DNA of 64,000 nucleotides from Niastella yeongjuensis (GCF_900110245.1 NZ_FOCZ01000005.1:434001-498000); one strand, 5' to 3'; positions 8,077-17,918 are shown, counted from the first letter of the stretch. Notes: generated from the sequence alone by a model not told the origin. Translations and numbers: made by a program.

Positions 8077-11000
8077 ATGAGAATTAAATTGTTTGCTGGT
8101 CATTTGATATGGCCGGCCAAAAATCTATTGTCCTTAATGTTCCTGCTTGGATCTCTGGCAGCGATTGCCCAGACTCCATCCAACCGTATCCAGGGAACTG
8201 TAACTGATTTAAAAGGAGTACCGCTTCAGGGCGTAAACGTGCTGATTAAAAATGGTGGCAGCGGTACCATCACTGATAAGGAAGGGAAATACGCCCTCCT
8301 TGTTCAGCCCGGTAATGTGCTGATCTTTTCTTCCTCCGGTTTTTTAAACCAGGAAGAAAAGGTAGGCGACCGTACAGTGATCAATGTATTGATGCAGCAG
8401 AGCTCCACCACACTCGACGATGTAGTAGTAGTAGGTTACGGCAGCCAAAAGAAAGTAAACCTGAGTGGTTCGGTAGCCCAGGTTACCGGTAAAGACCTGG
8501 CGAACAGACCTGTCGCCAACGTAACCGGCGCCCTGCAAGGGGTTATGCCCGGGTTAACCGTGTTTAGAAGTTCAGGTAAACCGGGCGGTGAAGGATATGG
8601 TATCCGTGTTCGCGGATTTTCCTCCGCCAATGATGCCAATGCCCTGGTGCTTGTAGATGGTATTGAGCAGGACCTGAACCTGATAGACCCCAGCGATATT
8701 GAATCTATCTCCGTGTTGAAAGATGCATCTGCCTCTGCTATTTATGGTGCCCGCGCTGCCGCCGGTGTTATTCTGGTAACTACCAAACAGGCTAAGGCCG
8801 GAAAAACGCAGGTTACCTTAAGCAGTAATTATGGCGTTAACATAACTGCACGTCAACCCAAACGCCTGAATTCATGGGATGAACAAACATTGATCGACGA
8901 GGCCCGGTTAAACGCTACCGGTACCGCTGAGTATACTGCCGAGAACTATGAATGGTTGAAGAATCCCAATTTTTATTACCGTCCCAACCCTACCCAGGGA
9001 CGCTGGGAATACTTTGATAACAATAACTGGATGCTGGAAGGGTTAGACAAATACAACCACCAGCAAAACCACTCGCTTTCTGTAGGTGGCGGCGATCAAA
9101 AATTGAACTACCTGTTTACCGGCGCTTATTACAAACGCGACGGCGTTTTGCGGTTTGGGCCCGATGACAATACCCGGGTTAACCTGAAACTGAATGTGAA
9201 TGCCGAACTGAATAAATACCTTTCGATGAAAGTTACCGCCGGCTACATCAATTCAAGAGTCCTGGAAAATGCATTTGGCACCGACCAGATCATCAACCGC
9301 CTGTACCGGAGCCGCACCCGTCAGAGTCTATATGTTCCGGCTGAAGATACCACCGGCCAAATATATAATGGCGACCTGCAGATAAACCCTGTGGATATTG
9401 AAAAGAATGCCGGTATTGACACAAGGAACTATGGTACTTTCACCAGCCGCCTCGGTTTGCAGGTAAAAAATGTCATCAAGGGCTTAACCCTCGATGTGAT
9501 CGGCTGGAGAAACCAGGGTATCTATAATGCGGAAAAAGACGCGAAGACCATTAACTGGTACGGCCGGGCTGCTATTCCAAGCCTGCTCCGGTCCTTTGTA
9601 AACTCGCCCAATTATATTAATGTCACAAAAAATAAGTCCTATCAGAACAACCTGCAAAGCTTTCTTACCTACCGGTTAAAACTCAACAAACACGAGTTCA
9701 CCATTATGCAGGGTGGTTCATACGAAGAATACCGGAAAGATGAGCTCTTTTCTACTGGTCAGAATATGGCCAACAACAATTTCTTCAGCCTGAACTATGC
9801 TGATCCATTAACGGTGAGAAGCTCGCAAAAGATTGAAACCTGGGCCCTTGCCTCTTTATTCGGCCGGTTCAATTACAATTATGCCGGCAAATATTTATTG
9901 GAAGCATCTTACCGTTATGATGGAAGTTCGAGACTGGCCCCTGCACATCGCTGGGACATCTTCCCTTCTTTCTCTGCAGCCTGGCGCGTTAGTGAAGAAA
10001 ATTTCTTCAGAGACAATGTTTCATTCATTCAGAATTTGAAATTCCGCGCTTCCTGGGGCCAGTTAGGGAACGGCTCACCGCTCGGTTTATATCCCTATTT
10101 GCCCCTTATGCAAAGTGGATTATCAAATCCCAATAACACCACCACGCCTTCGCTTGTTTTCGATAATACCCGCTCCCAATATATTTACCAGGACACCCTG
10201 GAGTCACCTGATGTAACCTGGGAAACAGTACAGCAATCAAACATAGGTATAGACCTGGGACTCTTAGACAACCGGTTAACCATTACCGCAGATTATTATG
10301 TAAAGAAGAACAAGAATATGCTGGCTTACCTGAACCTGCCAAACATTATAGGTATAGGTACTCCTGCTTATAATATAGGCGAATTGAAAAGCTGGGGAAA
10401 AGAATTGGAAGTTAAATGGCGCGACCATATAGGAAATGTAGAATACCGCGTAGGCTTCAACGTTTCCGATAACCAGAACAAGTTAATAAAATACGTTGGC
10501 AAAAACTCCGTAGGCACCGGCGGAGTGGTAAAATACCTGGAAGGATACGCCATCAACACCGTGTGGGGTTATCAAACCCAGGGTTTTATTCAAAGCAAGA
10601 ATGATCTGGATGATTACAAATCGAAATTTACTACCCAGTATTTCACCAACCTGGGCCCCGGCGATATGAAATATGTTGACCGCGATGGAAGTGGTACAAT
10701 AGGTATCGGTGATGGTACCCCGCAAAATCCGGGCGACCTGGTTTACCTGGGAACCATCAATGCCCGTTATAATTATGGCTTTGATTTTGGCTTCAGCTGG
10801 AAAGGGTTTGATTTCTCTGCCTTCTTCCAGGGTGCGGCACAAAGAAAATTCCTCATCAAAGAAGAAACCCTGTCGCCCATGTTTGGAACAGCTGATATGC
10901 CCTGGACCATCCATATGGACCGATGGACACCGGATAACCCCAATGCCTTTTTCCCGAGAATGTACGAGAAGGATGCACATAATTTCAAACCTTCCGACCG

Positions 11001-11229
11001 GTGGGCGCAAGATGGCAGTTACCTGCGTTTGAAAAATATTCAAATAGGCTACACAGTTCCGGTTAAAAGAACATTTATCCGCAACCTGCAGGTATATGTA
11101 TCCGGACAGGACCTGTGGGAAAGCACAAAAGTGCTGAGCGTATACGATCCCGAAGTGGGCAATAACGTAGATGCTACCACCTATCCGTTTTACAGAACAG
11201 TATCCTTTGGCCTCAATGCCGGTTTCTAA
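8077..11229 (+). CDS. SusC/RagA family TonB-dependent outer-membrane receptor
   Basis: 1050 aa from ATG 8077 (an in-frame TTG six bases earlier is less likely). Signal peptide ending near SLAAIAQ; then a carboxypeptidase-regulatory-like domain (RIQGTVTDLKGVPLQGVNV, residues about 35-110); then the SusC plug start (DDVVVVGYGSQKKVNLSGSV), with the typical VLVDGIEQDLNLIDPSDIES and SVLKDASASAIYGARAA; then a large barrel ending in SFGLNAGF. It imports an oligosaccharide or similar ligand across the outer membrane using TonB energy, with the next gene product (SusD) as surface lid. There are 3 bases between its stop and the next ATG. No glycan-degrading enzyme follows, so the substrate cannot be guessed. 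Confidence 0.97.
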   Translation: MRIKLFAGHLIWPAKNLLSLMFLLGSLAAIAQTPSNRIQGTVTDLKGVPLQGVNVLIKNGGSGTITDKEGKYALLVQPGNVLIFSSSGFLNQEEKVGDRTVINVLMQQSSTTLDDVVVVGYGSQKKVNLSGSVAQVTGKDLANRPVANVTGALQGVMPGLTVFRSSGKPGGEGYGIRVRGFSSANDANALVLVDGIEQDLNLIDPSDIESISVLKDASASAIYGARAAAGVILVTTKQAKAGKTQVTLSSNYGVNITARQPKRLNSWDEQTLIDEARLNATGTAEYTAENYEWLKNPNFYYRPNPTQGRWEYFDNNNWMLEGLDKYNHQQNHSLSVGGGDQKLNYLFTGAYYKRDGVLRFGPDDNTRVNLKLNVNAELNKYLSMKVTAGYINSRVLENAFGTDQIINRLYRSRTRQSLYVPAEDTTGQIYNGDLQINPVDIEKNAGIDTRNYGTFTSRLGLQVKNVIKGLTLDVIGWRNQGIYNAEKDAKTINWYGRAAIPSLLRSFVNSPNYINVTKNKSYQNNLQSFLTYRLKLNKHEFTIMQGGSYEEYRKDELFSTGQNMANNNFFSLNYADPLTVRSSQKIETWALASLFGRFNYNYAGKYLLEASYRYDGSSRLAPAHRWDIFPSFSAAWRVSEENFFRDNVSFIQNLKFRASWGQLGNGSPLGLYPYLPLMQSGLSNPNNTTTPSLVFDNTRSQYIYQDTLESPDVTWETVQQSNIGIDLGLLDNRLTITADYYVKKNKNMLAYLNLPNIIGIGTPAYNIGELKSWGKELEVKWRDHIGNVEYRVGFNVSDNQNKLIKYVGKNSVGTGGVVKYLEGYAINTVWGYQTQGFIQSKNDLDDYKSKFTTQYFTNLGPGDMKYVDRDGSGTIGIGDGTPQNPGDLVYLGTINARYNYGFDFGFSWKGFDFSAFFQGAAQRKFLIKEETLSPMFGTADMPWTIHMDRWTPDNPNAFFPRMYEKDAHNFKPSDRWAQDGSYLRLKNIQIGYTVPVKRTFIRNLQVYVSGQDLWESTKVLSVYDPEVGNNVDATTYPFYRTVSFGLNAGF

Positions 11230-11232
11230 AAA

Positions 11233-12894
11233 ATGAATACAATGAAAAAAATCATTCTATCAATAGCTATACTGGCAGCAAGCATTTTACTGACTTGCTG
11301 TAATAAACTGAACCTCAGACCAGAGTCAGAAATCAGCGACAATGATTACTGGAACGGGGAACCAGACCTTATAAATGCATGCAACCGGTTATATGAAACC
11401 TTACAAGCCAACTGGCTCGACAACCGGGGTGATGACAATATCGGTACGGGTGCCAACCAAACCAGTAATGGTTCCTGGACAATACAAAACACCAGTGACG
11501 ATTGGAGCTTCCGGTACAGGGACATCCGTACCGCCAATAATATTCTGGAAAAAGCAGGTAAAGCAAATGTTTCTGATCTTGTCAGGAACAGGTATTTTGC
11601 CGAAGCCAGGTTCTTCCGGGCTTATTCTTATTTTCTGTTAGTTCAGAAATATGGCGATGTTCCCCTGATATTACATACACTGGATTTGAATTCAGAAGAG
11701 CTGACAATGCCCCGCACGCCAAGAGCGGATGTAATGAAGGCCATTTATGAAGACCTTGATTATGCCTATGCCTGGTTACCTGGCCGCGATAATTTAGATG
11801 CCAAACAATGGGGCCGGGTTATGAAAGGTACCGCAATGGGTATAAAAGCAAGAATTGCCCTTTACGAAGGTACCCGCGAAAAGTTTCGGGGAGAAACCGG
11901 CTGGGAAGCGCATTTGCAAACCGCTATCGCTGCCGCTCAACTGGTAACAATGCAGGGACATGCGCTTTTTGCCAATTATGAAAAATTATTTCTTAAGGAC
12001 GGCGAAGGCCCCACCAATAAGGAAAACATCTTTGTAAAAATCTACGGCATAAGCAACACAAATATCATACTTGGCCATACCTTTTCAAGAGACCTGGAAC
12101 AGGGCAAAAACGCGGTTACCCGTAACCTGCTCCGGCAGTATTTGTATACCGATGGATTGCCTGCTTTCAATACAGACAATACGCCGGTGGCTACCCCTTC
12201 ACCTTTATTTGTTCCTGAAGCAAACGAAACCGCTTACAATACCATCTTCGAAAACAGAGATCCACGTTTGGCTACTTTAGCATTCAAAAAAGGGGATTCA
12301 GCCTATAAAGGACCCTGGCAGCCTACCCTTACAACCGGAACACGTACCGGTTTCGCCAGCAAAAAAGGATTCAGTTTGGAGGACTGGACCGTTAGTAACG
12401 GGGGCGTTACCGACAGGATATTGATGCGTTACGCCGAAGTATTACTCATCCTGGCCGAAGCAAAATTTGAACTGACTGAAACTATCAGCGATGGCGATCT
12501 CGATCTTACGGTGAACGCCCTGCGCACCCGGGCCGGCATGCCAGTTAAACTCACCAATGCTTTTGTAACTGCCAACAACCTGTCTATGCGCGATGAGATC
12601 AGACGCGAAAGAACAGTAGAACTGGCACTGGAAGGTTTCCGCTATGATGACCTCATCAGATGGAAAACTGCCGAAACTGTTTTACCCAAGGAAATACTGG
12701 GCGCCAAATATATTGCGGGTGACTGGAGTGGAACAAATGTTAATACCCTAAAGCTCAACAGCGATAAAGTGATCATATCCGAACCTGCCAATACCCGTAA
12801 ATTCCAGGCAAACCGCGATTATCTGTACCCGGTACCAGTAAATGAAATTACCACCAGCGGCAACAATGTTACCCAGAACCCCAATTGGCAATAA
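11233..12894 (+). CDS. RagB/SusD family nutrient-binding lipoprotein
   Basis: 553 aa. Lipoprotein signal peptide with Cys at 22-23 (ILLTCCNKLNLRP). Helical TPR-like core typical of SusD: YFAEARFFRAYSYFLLVQKYG, a PRTP segment followed by YEDLDYAYAWLP, GRVMKGTAMGIKARIALYEG, ILMRYAEVLLILAEAKFEL and a C-terminal LEGFRYDDLIRWKTAE with DYLYPVPVNEI. It caps the SusC barrel on the cell surface and captures the ligand. It directly follows susC (3 bases) and precedes a small lipoprotein gene; the three form one operon. Confidence 0.97.
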   Translation: MNTMKKIILSIAILAASILLTCCNKLNLRPESEISDNDYWNGEPDLINACNRLYETLQANWLDNRGDDNIGTGANQTSNGSWTIQNTSDDWSFRYRDIRTANNILEKAGKANVSDLVRNRYFAEARFFRAYSYFLLVQKYGDVPLILHTLDLNSEELTMPRTPRADVMKAIYEDLDYAYAWLPGRDNLDAKQWGRVMKGTAMGIKARIALYEGTREKFRGETGWEAHLQTAIAAAQLVTMQGHALFANYEKLFLKDGEGPTNKENIFVKIYGISNTNIILGHTFSRDLEQGKNAVTRNLLRQYLYTDGLPAFNTDNTPVATPSPLFVPEANETAYNTIFENRDPRLATLAFKKGDSAYKGPWQPTLTTGTRTGFASKKGFSLEDWTVSNGGVTDRILMRYAEVLLILAEAKFELTETISDGDLDLTVNALRTRAGMPVKLTNAFVTANNLSMRDEIRRERTVELALEGFRYDDLIRWKTAETVLPKEILGAKYIAGDWSGTNVNTLKLNSDKVIISEPANTRKFQANRDYLYPVPVNEITTSGNNVTQNPNWQ

Positions 12895-12910
12895 CCTCAA
12901 CAATACAAAA

Positions 12911-13417
12911 ATGAAATACATTACATATAGTATCATTACCGGCTCCTTAATGCTTGCGTTGATGGCATGCGAGAAAAGGGCTTACCAACGAAAGCTACCG
13001 GAATTGGAACATCACTATTATGCTGTTTTTGTTCCCAACTCCAATGACACCATTACGTCATCAAAAAGAACCGACCTGATAAAATTGCCGGTACAATTTT
13101 ATTCGGCGTTCACCCGTAATTACGATGCGGTGGCAAAATATACTTTCAGCACTACCGGCTACACCCTGCCTGCTGTACGCGGCGTAGACTTTGATGTAGT
13201 AGATAAAAACGGAAATGTGATCCCTGCTACCGATAACACGTATACCATGATATTCCCACAGGCATTACAAGCCATGGATACCGTTTACGTTAAGCTATTG
13301 AACAATACCGCAACCGGCGTACGGCAATTTGAAATCCAGTTACTGGATAATATTACCGACGAGTTTGAAGTAGATATTTTTTCAACCGCCTTTAAAAAGC
13401 CTGTAAAGATCAAATAG
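12911..13417 (+). CDS. Small lipoprotein of the SusCD operon
   Basis: 168 aa from ATG 12911, 16 bases after the susD stop. The longer upstream frame only reads through the susD end. Signal peptide with lipobox LMALMAC, so a lipid-anchored, probably surface-exposed protein. The mature part (YYAVFVPNSNDTI, IKLPVQFYSAFTRNYDAVA, VYVKLLNNTATGVRQFEIQL) looks like an all-beta, Ig-like domain, as in DUF4843/DUF1735-type proteins that commonly follow susD; I cannot assign the exact family. Probably an accessory glycan-binding component of the SusCD complex. Confidence 0.8.
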   Translation: MKYITYSIITGSLMLALMACEKRAYQRKLPELEHHYYAVFVPNSNDTITSSKRTDLIKLPVQFYSAFTRNYDAVAKYTFSTTGYTLPAVRGVDFDVVDKNGNVIPATDNTYTMIFPQALQAMDTVYVKLLNNTATGVRQFEIQLLDNITDEFEVDIFSTAFKKPVKIK

Positions 13418-13429
13418 AGAGTAGTTGTA

Positions 13430-13466
13430 AAGCAAAAAAGACCGCTATCAGCGGTCTTTTTTGCTT
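13430..13466. terminator. Bidirectional terminator between convergent genes
   Basis: Perfect 17-bp stem (13430-13446 against 13450-13466) with a 3-base loop and runs of six A and six T on the flanks, so it can act on both strands. The loop and inner stem contain the last codons and the TGA stop of the minus-strand gene ending at 13448. Confidence 0.9.
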
Positions 13467-14434
13467 AAAGAAGCTCTTTCATAAAAATAGATAACCGGCT
13501 GTTGTTTTCTCTTAACTTCCGAACAGGTAAAATAACCCTGTTGATCTGTTGCAAAGCAAATGGCCTCTCCCTGCGGTTCTCTTGTTACCGGTGTTATCTG
13601 TTGCGGTGGCCTGCCTAATGCTGCAGCCACCGTTTCCCCCACAGCCCGTTTATAATACCAGTAATATTCTTCACTGCGCAGAAAGATCTCCAATCCACTG
13701 ATTGAAATATTGCCGCCTGTAACCAGGTGAAAGGGTAATGTAATCACCGGTTCCAGCACTATTTTTTTATGGGTAGATTGAGGAAATGATGCTACATAGA
13801 TCCGGCTGCAGGTATCTTCCTTTGTGACGATGTACAGATCGCGGGTTAATGGATCCAGGAGAATGGTTTCCGCATTGTGCGGCTTATCGGGGTAATGCAG
13901 GGTAATAGTTTCTGCACTTTTTATGCTCTTGCGAACAGGGAATGCAGCCGTTGACAGATCCGGCTCCTGAAAACGATAAATGCGAATATTGCAATGCCAT
14001 TCATTATTGTCGCCAATATCGGCCACATAGATATAAGTATGATCAGGCAATGGGCCGGGGCCAACCGCTATATCTTCCCAGTCGCGGTTAAGGCTGTTGC
14101 AAATGATCAGTCTGCCGAGGTCCTGCCCGGTAGTATTGGTAAGATAAATACAATTGGGATGCGCATTGTCCTGGTTTAAATACAGCATATTTTTATTTTG
14201 AAGACTGGCAGCGATGCCGGAGATCTCGCGCAGATTTTTTCGCTTCAATGGTATTATTTGAGGACTGCTGCTGAATTCCGAAGTTTTGTCGGGCAGCTCA
14301 TTGCCATACTGTACCCCCTTGCCGGGAACACATTGCGATTGCCGGCAATGCGAGCAGGGAAAACAGGAATGAATGACAGCAAATGACAAGATGCATAAAG
14401 AAGTATTAATAAAATATTGCCAACGCGCTTTCAT
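13448..14434 (-). CDS. Secreted propeller-like protein of unknown function
   Basis: 328 aa from ATG 14434; the frame continues upstream but this start gives a clean signal peptide (lipobox-like AVIHSC). The mature protein contains repeated short beta motifs: NLREISGIAASLQNKNMLYL, DWEDIAVGPGP, TYIYVADIGDNN, HNAETILLDPLTRDLYIVTK and PQGEAICFATDQQGYF. These resemble SdiA-regulated or phytase-like beta-propellers, in which acidic loops bind calcium; I could not settle the family. The final five codons (SKKDR and the stop) lie inside the shared terminator hairpin. Confidence 0.7.
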   Translation of the reverse strand: MKARWQYFINTSLCILSFAVIHSCFPCSHCRQSQCVPGKGVQYGNELPDKTSEFSSSPQIIPLKRKNLREISGIAASLQNKNMLYLNQDNAHPNCIYLTNTTGQDLGRLIICNSLNRDWEDIAVGPGPLPDHTYIYVADIGDNNEWHCNIRIYRFQEPDLSTAAFPVRKSIKSAETITLHYPDKPHNAETILLDPLTRDLYIVTKEDTCSRIYVASFPQSTHKKIVLEPVITLPFHLVTGGNISISGLEIFLRSEEYYWYYKRAVGETVAAALGRPPQQITPVTREPQGEAICFATDQQGYFTCSEVKRKQQPVIYFYERASLSKKDR

Positions 14435-14580
14435 GGTTTCCTGGCTATCACAGATATGCTGGTAAAAAAGGTATGCCAAACCTATAACATTCGCCTGTAA
14501 AGGTGAATGCTGGTGTATTATCAGGAGGTTAAATCGGCCGGTTTAACCGTATAATTCTATGAAAGACCAGAATAGAAAAT

Positions 14581-14631
14581 AATAAAAAAGAGGCGGTCCA
14601 AAATTTCTTTTGTGACCGCCTCTTTTTTATT
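14581..14631 (-). terminator. Strong Rho-independent terminator downstream of fabV
   Basis: 18-bp stem, 14581-14598 against 14614-14631, with GAGGCGGTC in the centre, an inner CAAAA/TTTTG pairing and A/T runs on both flanks. It begins 11 bases past the fabV stop on the minus strand. Confidence 0.88.
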
Positions 14632-14641
14632 ATTGAATTAT

Positions 14642-15832
14642 TTATTGTAAGCCATCAATAGCCACCATCTCATTTACGTCCGCTGCATAATCTACATTGG
14701 CCAATCCAAATCCAAACAGGTTAAGGAAATCAGCTTTATAACCCGCCAGGTCGCCAATAGCCGGAAGTGTTTCGGTATTTGCCTGCGCCCACAGTTCAGC
14801 TACCTTGTCCTGTATATCCGCTCTCATTTCCCAATCGTCAATTCGTATTCGGTTATTTCCATCTACAGGAATAGACTGGCCGCTGTATAAACGCTCTCTG
14901 AACAAACGATCTATTTGTTCAATACAGCCTTCATGGATTCCTTTCTCCTTCATTGTTTTATAAAGCAGGGAGATGTATAATGGAATGACAGGAATAGCAG
15001 AGCTGGCCTGGGTCACCAATGCTTTGTTTACAGAAACATAGGCCTTTCCGTTCACCTTTTTTAAACTGTCGGTAATATTAAAAGCGGTGGCTTCCAGGTG
15101 ATCTTTTGCTTTACCAATGGTTCCTTTGCGATATACTGCCTCAGTAAGGCCGGGACCAATATAGGAATATGCCAGGGTCAAAGCATTTTCTGACAGGGCA
15201 TCGGCCTGTAAAAGCGCATCCATCCACATTTGCCAGTCTTCGCCACCCATTACGGCTATTGTATTGTCAATGTCTTCCGGTGTGGCAGGCGCAATGGAGA
15301 TCTCGGTTACCTTACCGGTATGAAAATCTACCGTATTATTGGTGAAGGTTTGTCCAATAGGCTTAAGAACAGAACGGTGGGTAACGCCCGTTTTAGGATT
15401 GGTCCTTACCGGTGAAGCCAGGCTATAGACCACCACATCTATTTTGCCCAGGTCCTTTTTTATAAGCTCGATGGTTTGTTTTTTGATCTCATCGGAAAAA
15501 GCATCGCCATTGATACTTTTGGCGTAAAGGCCTGCTTTTTTTGCCTCATTTTGAAAGGCAGCACTATTGTACCAGCCGGGGGAAGCGGTTTTGCCCTCTG
15601 ACGGCGCTTTTTCAAAGAAAACACCGATAGTGGAGGCATTGGCACCAAAAGCACTCACAATTCTGGAAGCCAGGCCAAAACCTGTTGATGCACCAATTAC
15701 CAGTACATTTTTAGGGCCGGCAATTGTTCCTTTGCTCCTGGTATAAGCAATTTGATTTAAAATGTTTTGCTCACAGCCTTTAGGATGGGCTGTTAAACAA
15801 ATAAATCCTCTCATTTTGGGTTCTATTACCAT
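14642..15832 (-). CDS. fabV: Trans-2-enoyl-ACP/CoA reductase (NADH), FabV family
   Basis: 396 aa, the normal length of FabV. It reduces the trans-2 double bond of enoyl-ACP or enoyl-CoA with NADH, the last step of fatty-acid elongation, and is a triclosan-resistant alternative to FabI. Visible features: the N-terminal GFICLTAHPKGCE block; a long SDR-type nucleotide site VLVIGASTGFGLASR (43-57); VVYSLASPVR; and the catalytic pair in VYRKGTIGKAK, Tyr234-x8-Lys243, within one residue of the Yersinia FabV numbering. The Tyr and Lys are both intact. It stands alone between a terminator and the region of a decayed permease gene. Confidence 0.96.
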   Translation of the reverse strand: MVIEPKMRGFICLTAHPKGCEQNILNQIAYTRSKGTIAGPKNVLVIGASTGFGLASRIVSAFGANASTIGVFFEKAPSEGKTASPGWYNSAAFQNEAKKAGLYAKSINGDAFSDEIKKQTIELIKKDLGKIDVVVYSLASPVRTNPKTGVTHRSVLKPIGQTFTNNTVDFHTGKVTEISIAPATPEDIDNTIAVMGGEDWQMWMDALLQADALSENALTLAYSYIGPGLTEAVYRKGTIGKAKDHLEATAFNITDSLKKVNGKAYVSVNKALVTQASSAIPVIPLYISLLYKTMKEKGIHEGCIEQIDRLFRERLYSGQSIPVDGNNRIRIDDWEMRADIQDKVAELWAQANTETLPAIGDLAGYKADFLNLFGFGLANVDYAADVNEMVAIDGLQ

Positions 15833-16026
15833 AGCTGATTCTTTAAAGATTTCCGCAAAATATCATTTTTTAGGCACCTGGCAAAAGGAGAAGGCCATGG
15901 ACCCAGACTGGCCATACTTATTCGTTTTATGGATTTCAGGAGGATCCGTGTCTCATAGGGATGCATTTGCGGCGTATGAAATGAGGAAATTTTGTATCGT
16001 TTTTATAAATTCCAGCACTTGCCTGT

Positions 16027-16438
16027 ATGATCACAAATTATCTTAAAACTGCCTTCCGCAGCCTGAAAAAAAACATACACTTTACCGTAATAAATATCCT
16101 GGGACTTGCCCTTGGTTTGTCCGTTTGCCTGCTGATTGTGTTTTACGTATTGGACGAGTTAGGTATCAGAAAGATTCTGGGGGCCAGCATTCTATCGCTG
16201 GTGATTTTGCTTTCAAAAGATTTTCTGAAATGGATTGCGATCGCTCTTGTTATTGCGCTGCCTGCAGGCTGGCTGATTATGCAACAATGGTTGCAGGATT
16301 TTGCGTACCGGAAAACCATTCAATGGTGGGTTTGTTATCGCCAGCGGTGGCATACTACTTATTGCATTTATTACCATCAGTATGCAATCGCTCAAAGCTG
16401 CCATGATTAATCCGGTTAAAAGCCTTCAGCGTGAATAA
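16027..16438 (+). pseudogene. Remnant of an FtsX/MacB-type ABC transporter permease (internal deletion plus frameshift)
   Basis: The first about 45 codons read as the N terminus of a large MacB-like permease (MITNYLKTAFRSLKKNIHF, INILGLALGLSVCLLIVFYV). Immediately after, at LGIRKILGASILSLVILLSK, the sequence is that of the C-terminal membrane part (DFLKWIAIALVIALPAGWL, MQQWLQDFAYR). Intact relatives are about 800 aa, so roughly 650 residues, including the whole periplasmic domain, are missing in frame. Near 16330 the frame then shifts: the correct ending (FVIASGGILLIAFITISMQ, then SLKAAMINPVKSLQRE and a TAA at 16436-16438) continues in another frame. This is a dead gene left by deletion, not a small membrane protein. 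Confidence 0.85.
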
Positions 16439-16476
16439 ACCCGTTTTGCAGTGTTTTAAATTAAGAGCGATTTAGC

Positions 16477-16484
16477 TATTTTTG
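16477..16484 (+). promoter_or_regulatory. Putative -7 promoter box for the KgtP-like gene
   Basis: TATTTTTG fits the Bacteroidota -7 consensus TAnnTTTG and lies 22 bases before the ATG at 16507. The -33 element was not assigned. Confidence 0.45.
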
Positions 16485-16506
16485 GAAGCCATCTGCTATA
16501 AAAAAT

Positions 16507-17805
16507 ATGAACACCACAAATACCGTCAAAAACGATACGGCTAAACGACTGAAAGCGATCTTAACCGGTTCCATTGGTAACCTGGTTGAATGGTATGACT
16601 GGTACGCCTATGCCGCCTTCGCGTTATACTTCGCTCCCGTATTCTTCCCCAAAGGTAACCCCACCGCTCAGTTGCTGGATACAGCAGCCATTTTTGCGGT
16701 AGGCTTTCTTATGCGGCCTATCGGTGGCTGGTTATTTGGCAGTATTGCAGACCGTGCCGGACGTAAAACGGCTATGACCCTGTCCGTTTTACTGATGTCA
16801 GCAGGCAGTCTTATGATTGCGCTGGCTCCCTCCTTTGCTGCTGCCGGCGCCCTCTCGCCCGTTATCCTGCTTACAGCCCGGTTATTACAAGGCTTAAGTG
16901 TGGGTGGAGAATACGGCACTTCCGCCACTTATCTGAGCGAAATTTCTACAACTGGAAAACGTGGTTTCTATTCCAGCTTTCAGTATGTTACCCTTATCGG
17001 CGGGCAGCTTATTGCACTGGGTGTACAAATGTTGCTGCAAAAGGTATTTCTTACTCCCGAACAGTTACACAACTGGGGCTGGCGGATCCCATTTGTAATT
17101 GGTGCGGCGCTTTCCCTGTTTGCCCTTATCATCCGCAGGCATATGCAGGAAACTATTGTGGTGGAGAAAAAAGATGTTAAACGCGGATCCGTTATCACGC
17201 TATTAAAGGAACATCCACGTGCTGTACTTACCGTGGTAGGTCTTACCATGGGCGGCACATTGGCCTTTTACACCTACACCACTTACATGCAGAAATTCCT
17301 GGTAAATACAGTACATCTCAGCAAGGAACGTTCTACACAGCTGGTCTTCTGGCTGATGCTGATCTACGCGTGTATGCAGCCGTTGTTCGGGATGCTGAGT
17401 GATAAAATAGGCCGTAAACCGCTCCTGCTGGGTTTTGGGATCCTGGGCACTTTATTCACCGTACCTATTCTTACTGCTATCAGTCATACAACTACCGAGT
17501 GGGGTGCGTTTATCCTGATACTGGCCGCGTTGATCATCGTTACCGGATATACTTCCATCAATGCCGTTGTTAAGGCAGAATTGTTTCCTGCCGAAGTAAG
17601 AGCCCTGGGGGTAGGCTTACCTTATGCACTTACCGTTGCCATCTTTGGGGGCACGGCTGAATATATCGCATTATACTTCAAGAAAACCGGCAATGAGTCG
17701 CTGTTTTTCTGGTATGTTACCGGGTGTATCCTCATCTCCCTAATAGTATATGCAGTTGTAAGGGATACAAAACATACTTCACATATCGATAAAGAAATGC
17801 GCTGA
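16507..17805 (+). CDS. kgtP: MFS transporter, metabolite:H+ symporter family, 2-oxoglutarate permease (KgtP-like)
   Basis: 432 aa, twelve predicted membrane helices, inner membrane. It is close to E. coli KgtP along its whole length: GNLVEWYDWYAYAAFALYF near the start, FAVGFLMRPIGGWLFG followed by IADRAGRKTAM (the MFS loop 2-3 motif), RLLQGLSVGGEYGTSATYLS, FQYVTLIGGQL, TYTTYMQKFLVNT and KAELFPAEVRALGVGLPYA. KgtP imports 2-oxoglutarate with protons; the substrate here is inferred from similarity by eye. It is a single-gene unit. Confidence 0.88.
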   Translation: MNTTNTVKNDTAKRLKAILTGSIGNLVEWYDWYAYAAFALYFAPVFFPKGNPTAQLLDTAAIFAVGFLMRPIGGWLFGSIADRAGRKTAMTLSVLLMSAGSLMIALAPSFAAAGALSPVILLTARLLQGLSVGGEYGTSATYLSEISTTGKRGFYSSFQYVTLIGGQLIALGVQMLLQKVFLTPEQLHNWGWRIPFVIGAALSLFALIIRRHMQETIVVEKKDVKRGSVITLLKEHPRAVLTVVGLTMGGTLAFYTYTTYMQKFLVNTVHLSKERSTQLVFWLMLIYACMQPLFGMLSDKIGRKPLLLGFGILGTLFTVPILTAISHTTTEWGAFILILAALIIVTGYTSINAVVKAELFPAEVRALGVGLPYALTVAIFGGTAEYIALYFKKTGNESLFFWYVTGCILISLIVYAVVRDTKHTSHIDKEMR

Positions 17806-17918
17806 TGTTAACAAAGCCTGGTTTTCATTGGGAAAGGCTAAAATATTATACCATAAATGGGGAAGGAATTCCGCACCGTCTCTAATCATTTTCTAATGTA
17901 CTCTATTTGTATTCATTG

